Shown in pieces: positions 6,041 to 6,385 of a stretch of DNA of 6,385 nucleotides. The notes beneath the pieces were generated by a model. That model made no database searches and was not told the DNA's origin. It saw nothing but the letters and a program-made list of their open reading frames with translations. The position numbers and the translations under genes were made by a program. The stretch covers positions 1 through 6,385 of the forward strand of contig DAXG01000010.1 in NCBI GenBank assembly GCA_002506275.1, in the 5' to 3' direction. Origin of the DNA: Euryarchaeota archaeon UBA259 (lineage in GTDB: Archaea > Thermoplasmatota > Poseidoniia > Poseidoniales > Poseidoniaceae). Positions within the stretch are counted from its first letter, which is position 1. Every line of letters begins with the position of its first letter.

Positions 6041-6385
6041 ATGGTATCAACTCAAGATGACGAGTTGAACCAACTACGCGAACAACGTCGACTTGCCCTT
6101 CAAAAGCAACTCGAACAGCAAGCAGCAAGTCAGGCTGATGCTGAAGTCAAAGCACAAGAGGCTCAGCGAATTTCGCAAAATCTTGATGCTGCTATGAAAA
6201 AACTCCTTTCTCCTGATGCACGCTCTCGCCTTTCGGCTATTTCATTGGCGACACCGGAACGTGCTGAAATGATCAAGCAATCCATCGTCCAACTTCACAG
6301 TCAAGGTAAACTCACTTCCCTTATGACCGATGAGCAATTGAAACAATTGCTCCTTTCACAATCCAAGAGCCGCCGTAGTGCGTCC
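6041..6385 (+). CDS. PDCD5/TFAR19-type DNA-binding protein (3' end outside window)
   Basis: The first 115 residues are present and the frame is open at the window edge. The protein starts with an acidic DDELNQLREQRR segment and a long glutamine/glutamate-rich helix (about 6-45, possible coiled coil). The PDCD5 core follows: MKKLLSPDARSRLSAISLA (52-70), the helix containing TPERAEMIKQSIVQLHSQGK (71-90), then MTDEQLKQLLLSQ (95-107). This matches the family pattern of a three-helix bundle with L-x-P-x-A-R-x-R-L and I-T-D-E-x-L-K-x-L-L. The last visible residues (SKSRRSAS) enter the basic tail, so most of the protein is probably here, since family members are about 110-125 residues. Archaeal members bind DNA weakly and their exact role is not settled. 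Position directly after rps19e is the common archaeal arrangement, often followed by rpl39e, rpl31e and eif6, which would lie beyond the window. Confidence 0.93.
   Translation, partial: MVSTQDDELNQLREQRRLALQKQLEQQAASQADAEVKAQEAQRISQNLDAAMKKLLSPDARSRLSAISLATPERAEMIKQSIVQLHSQGKLTSLMTDEQLKQLLLSQSKSRRSAS

Noticed and set aside
5826..6128. 100-codon minus-strand frame opposite S19e and PDCD5
   Set aside because: It is fully antisense to two conserved genes whose protein motifs are unambiguous.
1..6385. tRNA genes, CRISPR repeats, insertion sequences or long direct repeats
   Set aside because: None was seen on reading both strands. The repeats in the large surface protein are degenerate at the protein level and do not appear as DNA repeats.

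Overview
The window reads as a piece of an archaeal chromosome. The right end carries ribosomal protein S19e followed by a PDCD5/TFAR19-type DNA-binding protein. These two families are archaeal and eukaryotic, and this order is common in archaea. Dense coding, TATA-type promoters, a mix of almost leaderless and Shine-Dalgarno starts, and large acidic single-pass surface proteins with N-glycosylation sequons fit a mesophilic euryarchaeon. My best guess is marine Group II (Poseidoniales) or a relative. That assignment is an inference from style and gene content, not from a marker search.

Layout from left to right. At 1-248 (+) is the C-terminal end of an unrecognised gene that begins outside the window. 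It converges with, and overlaps by 47 bases, a minus-strand group read right to left: a 1177-residue surface protein (972-4505), a 59-residue two-helix membrane protein (766-945) and a PqqD-like protein (202-756). These three are tightly spaced (26 and 9 bases) and look like one transcription unit. It starts from a strong TATA box at 4530-4541, placed so that the mRNA begins almost at the ATG. Upstream on the same strand is a second membrane-anchored, outward-facing protein of unknown function (4557-5375). A 147-base divergent promoter region (5376-5522) separates it from the plus-strand rps19e and PDCD5 genes, the latter cut by the window end.

The right end is core translation machinery. The middle is cell-surface biology: two exported proteins held in the membrane by a C-terminal helix, one of them a multi-domain beta-sandwich stalk whose cytoplasmic tail ends in an aromatic motif (GLPAGWSMEQWQYYGQQYL). 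The most interesting part is the three-gene unit. It links a giant surface protein, a tiny membrane hairpin and a PqqD-fold protein, a fold known for binding peptides for modification enzymes. No radical SAM partner, protease or PQQ gene is visible in the window. No RNA gene, mobile element, CRISPR array or long repeat was seen.
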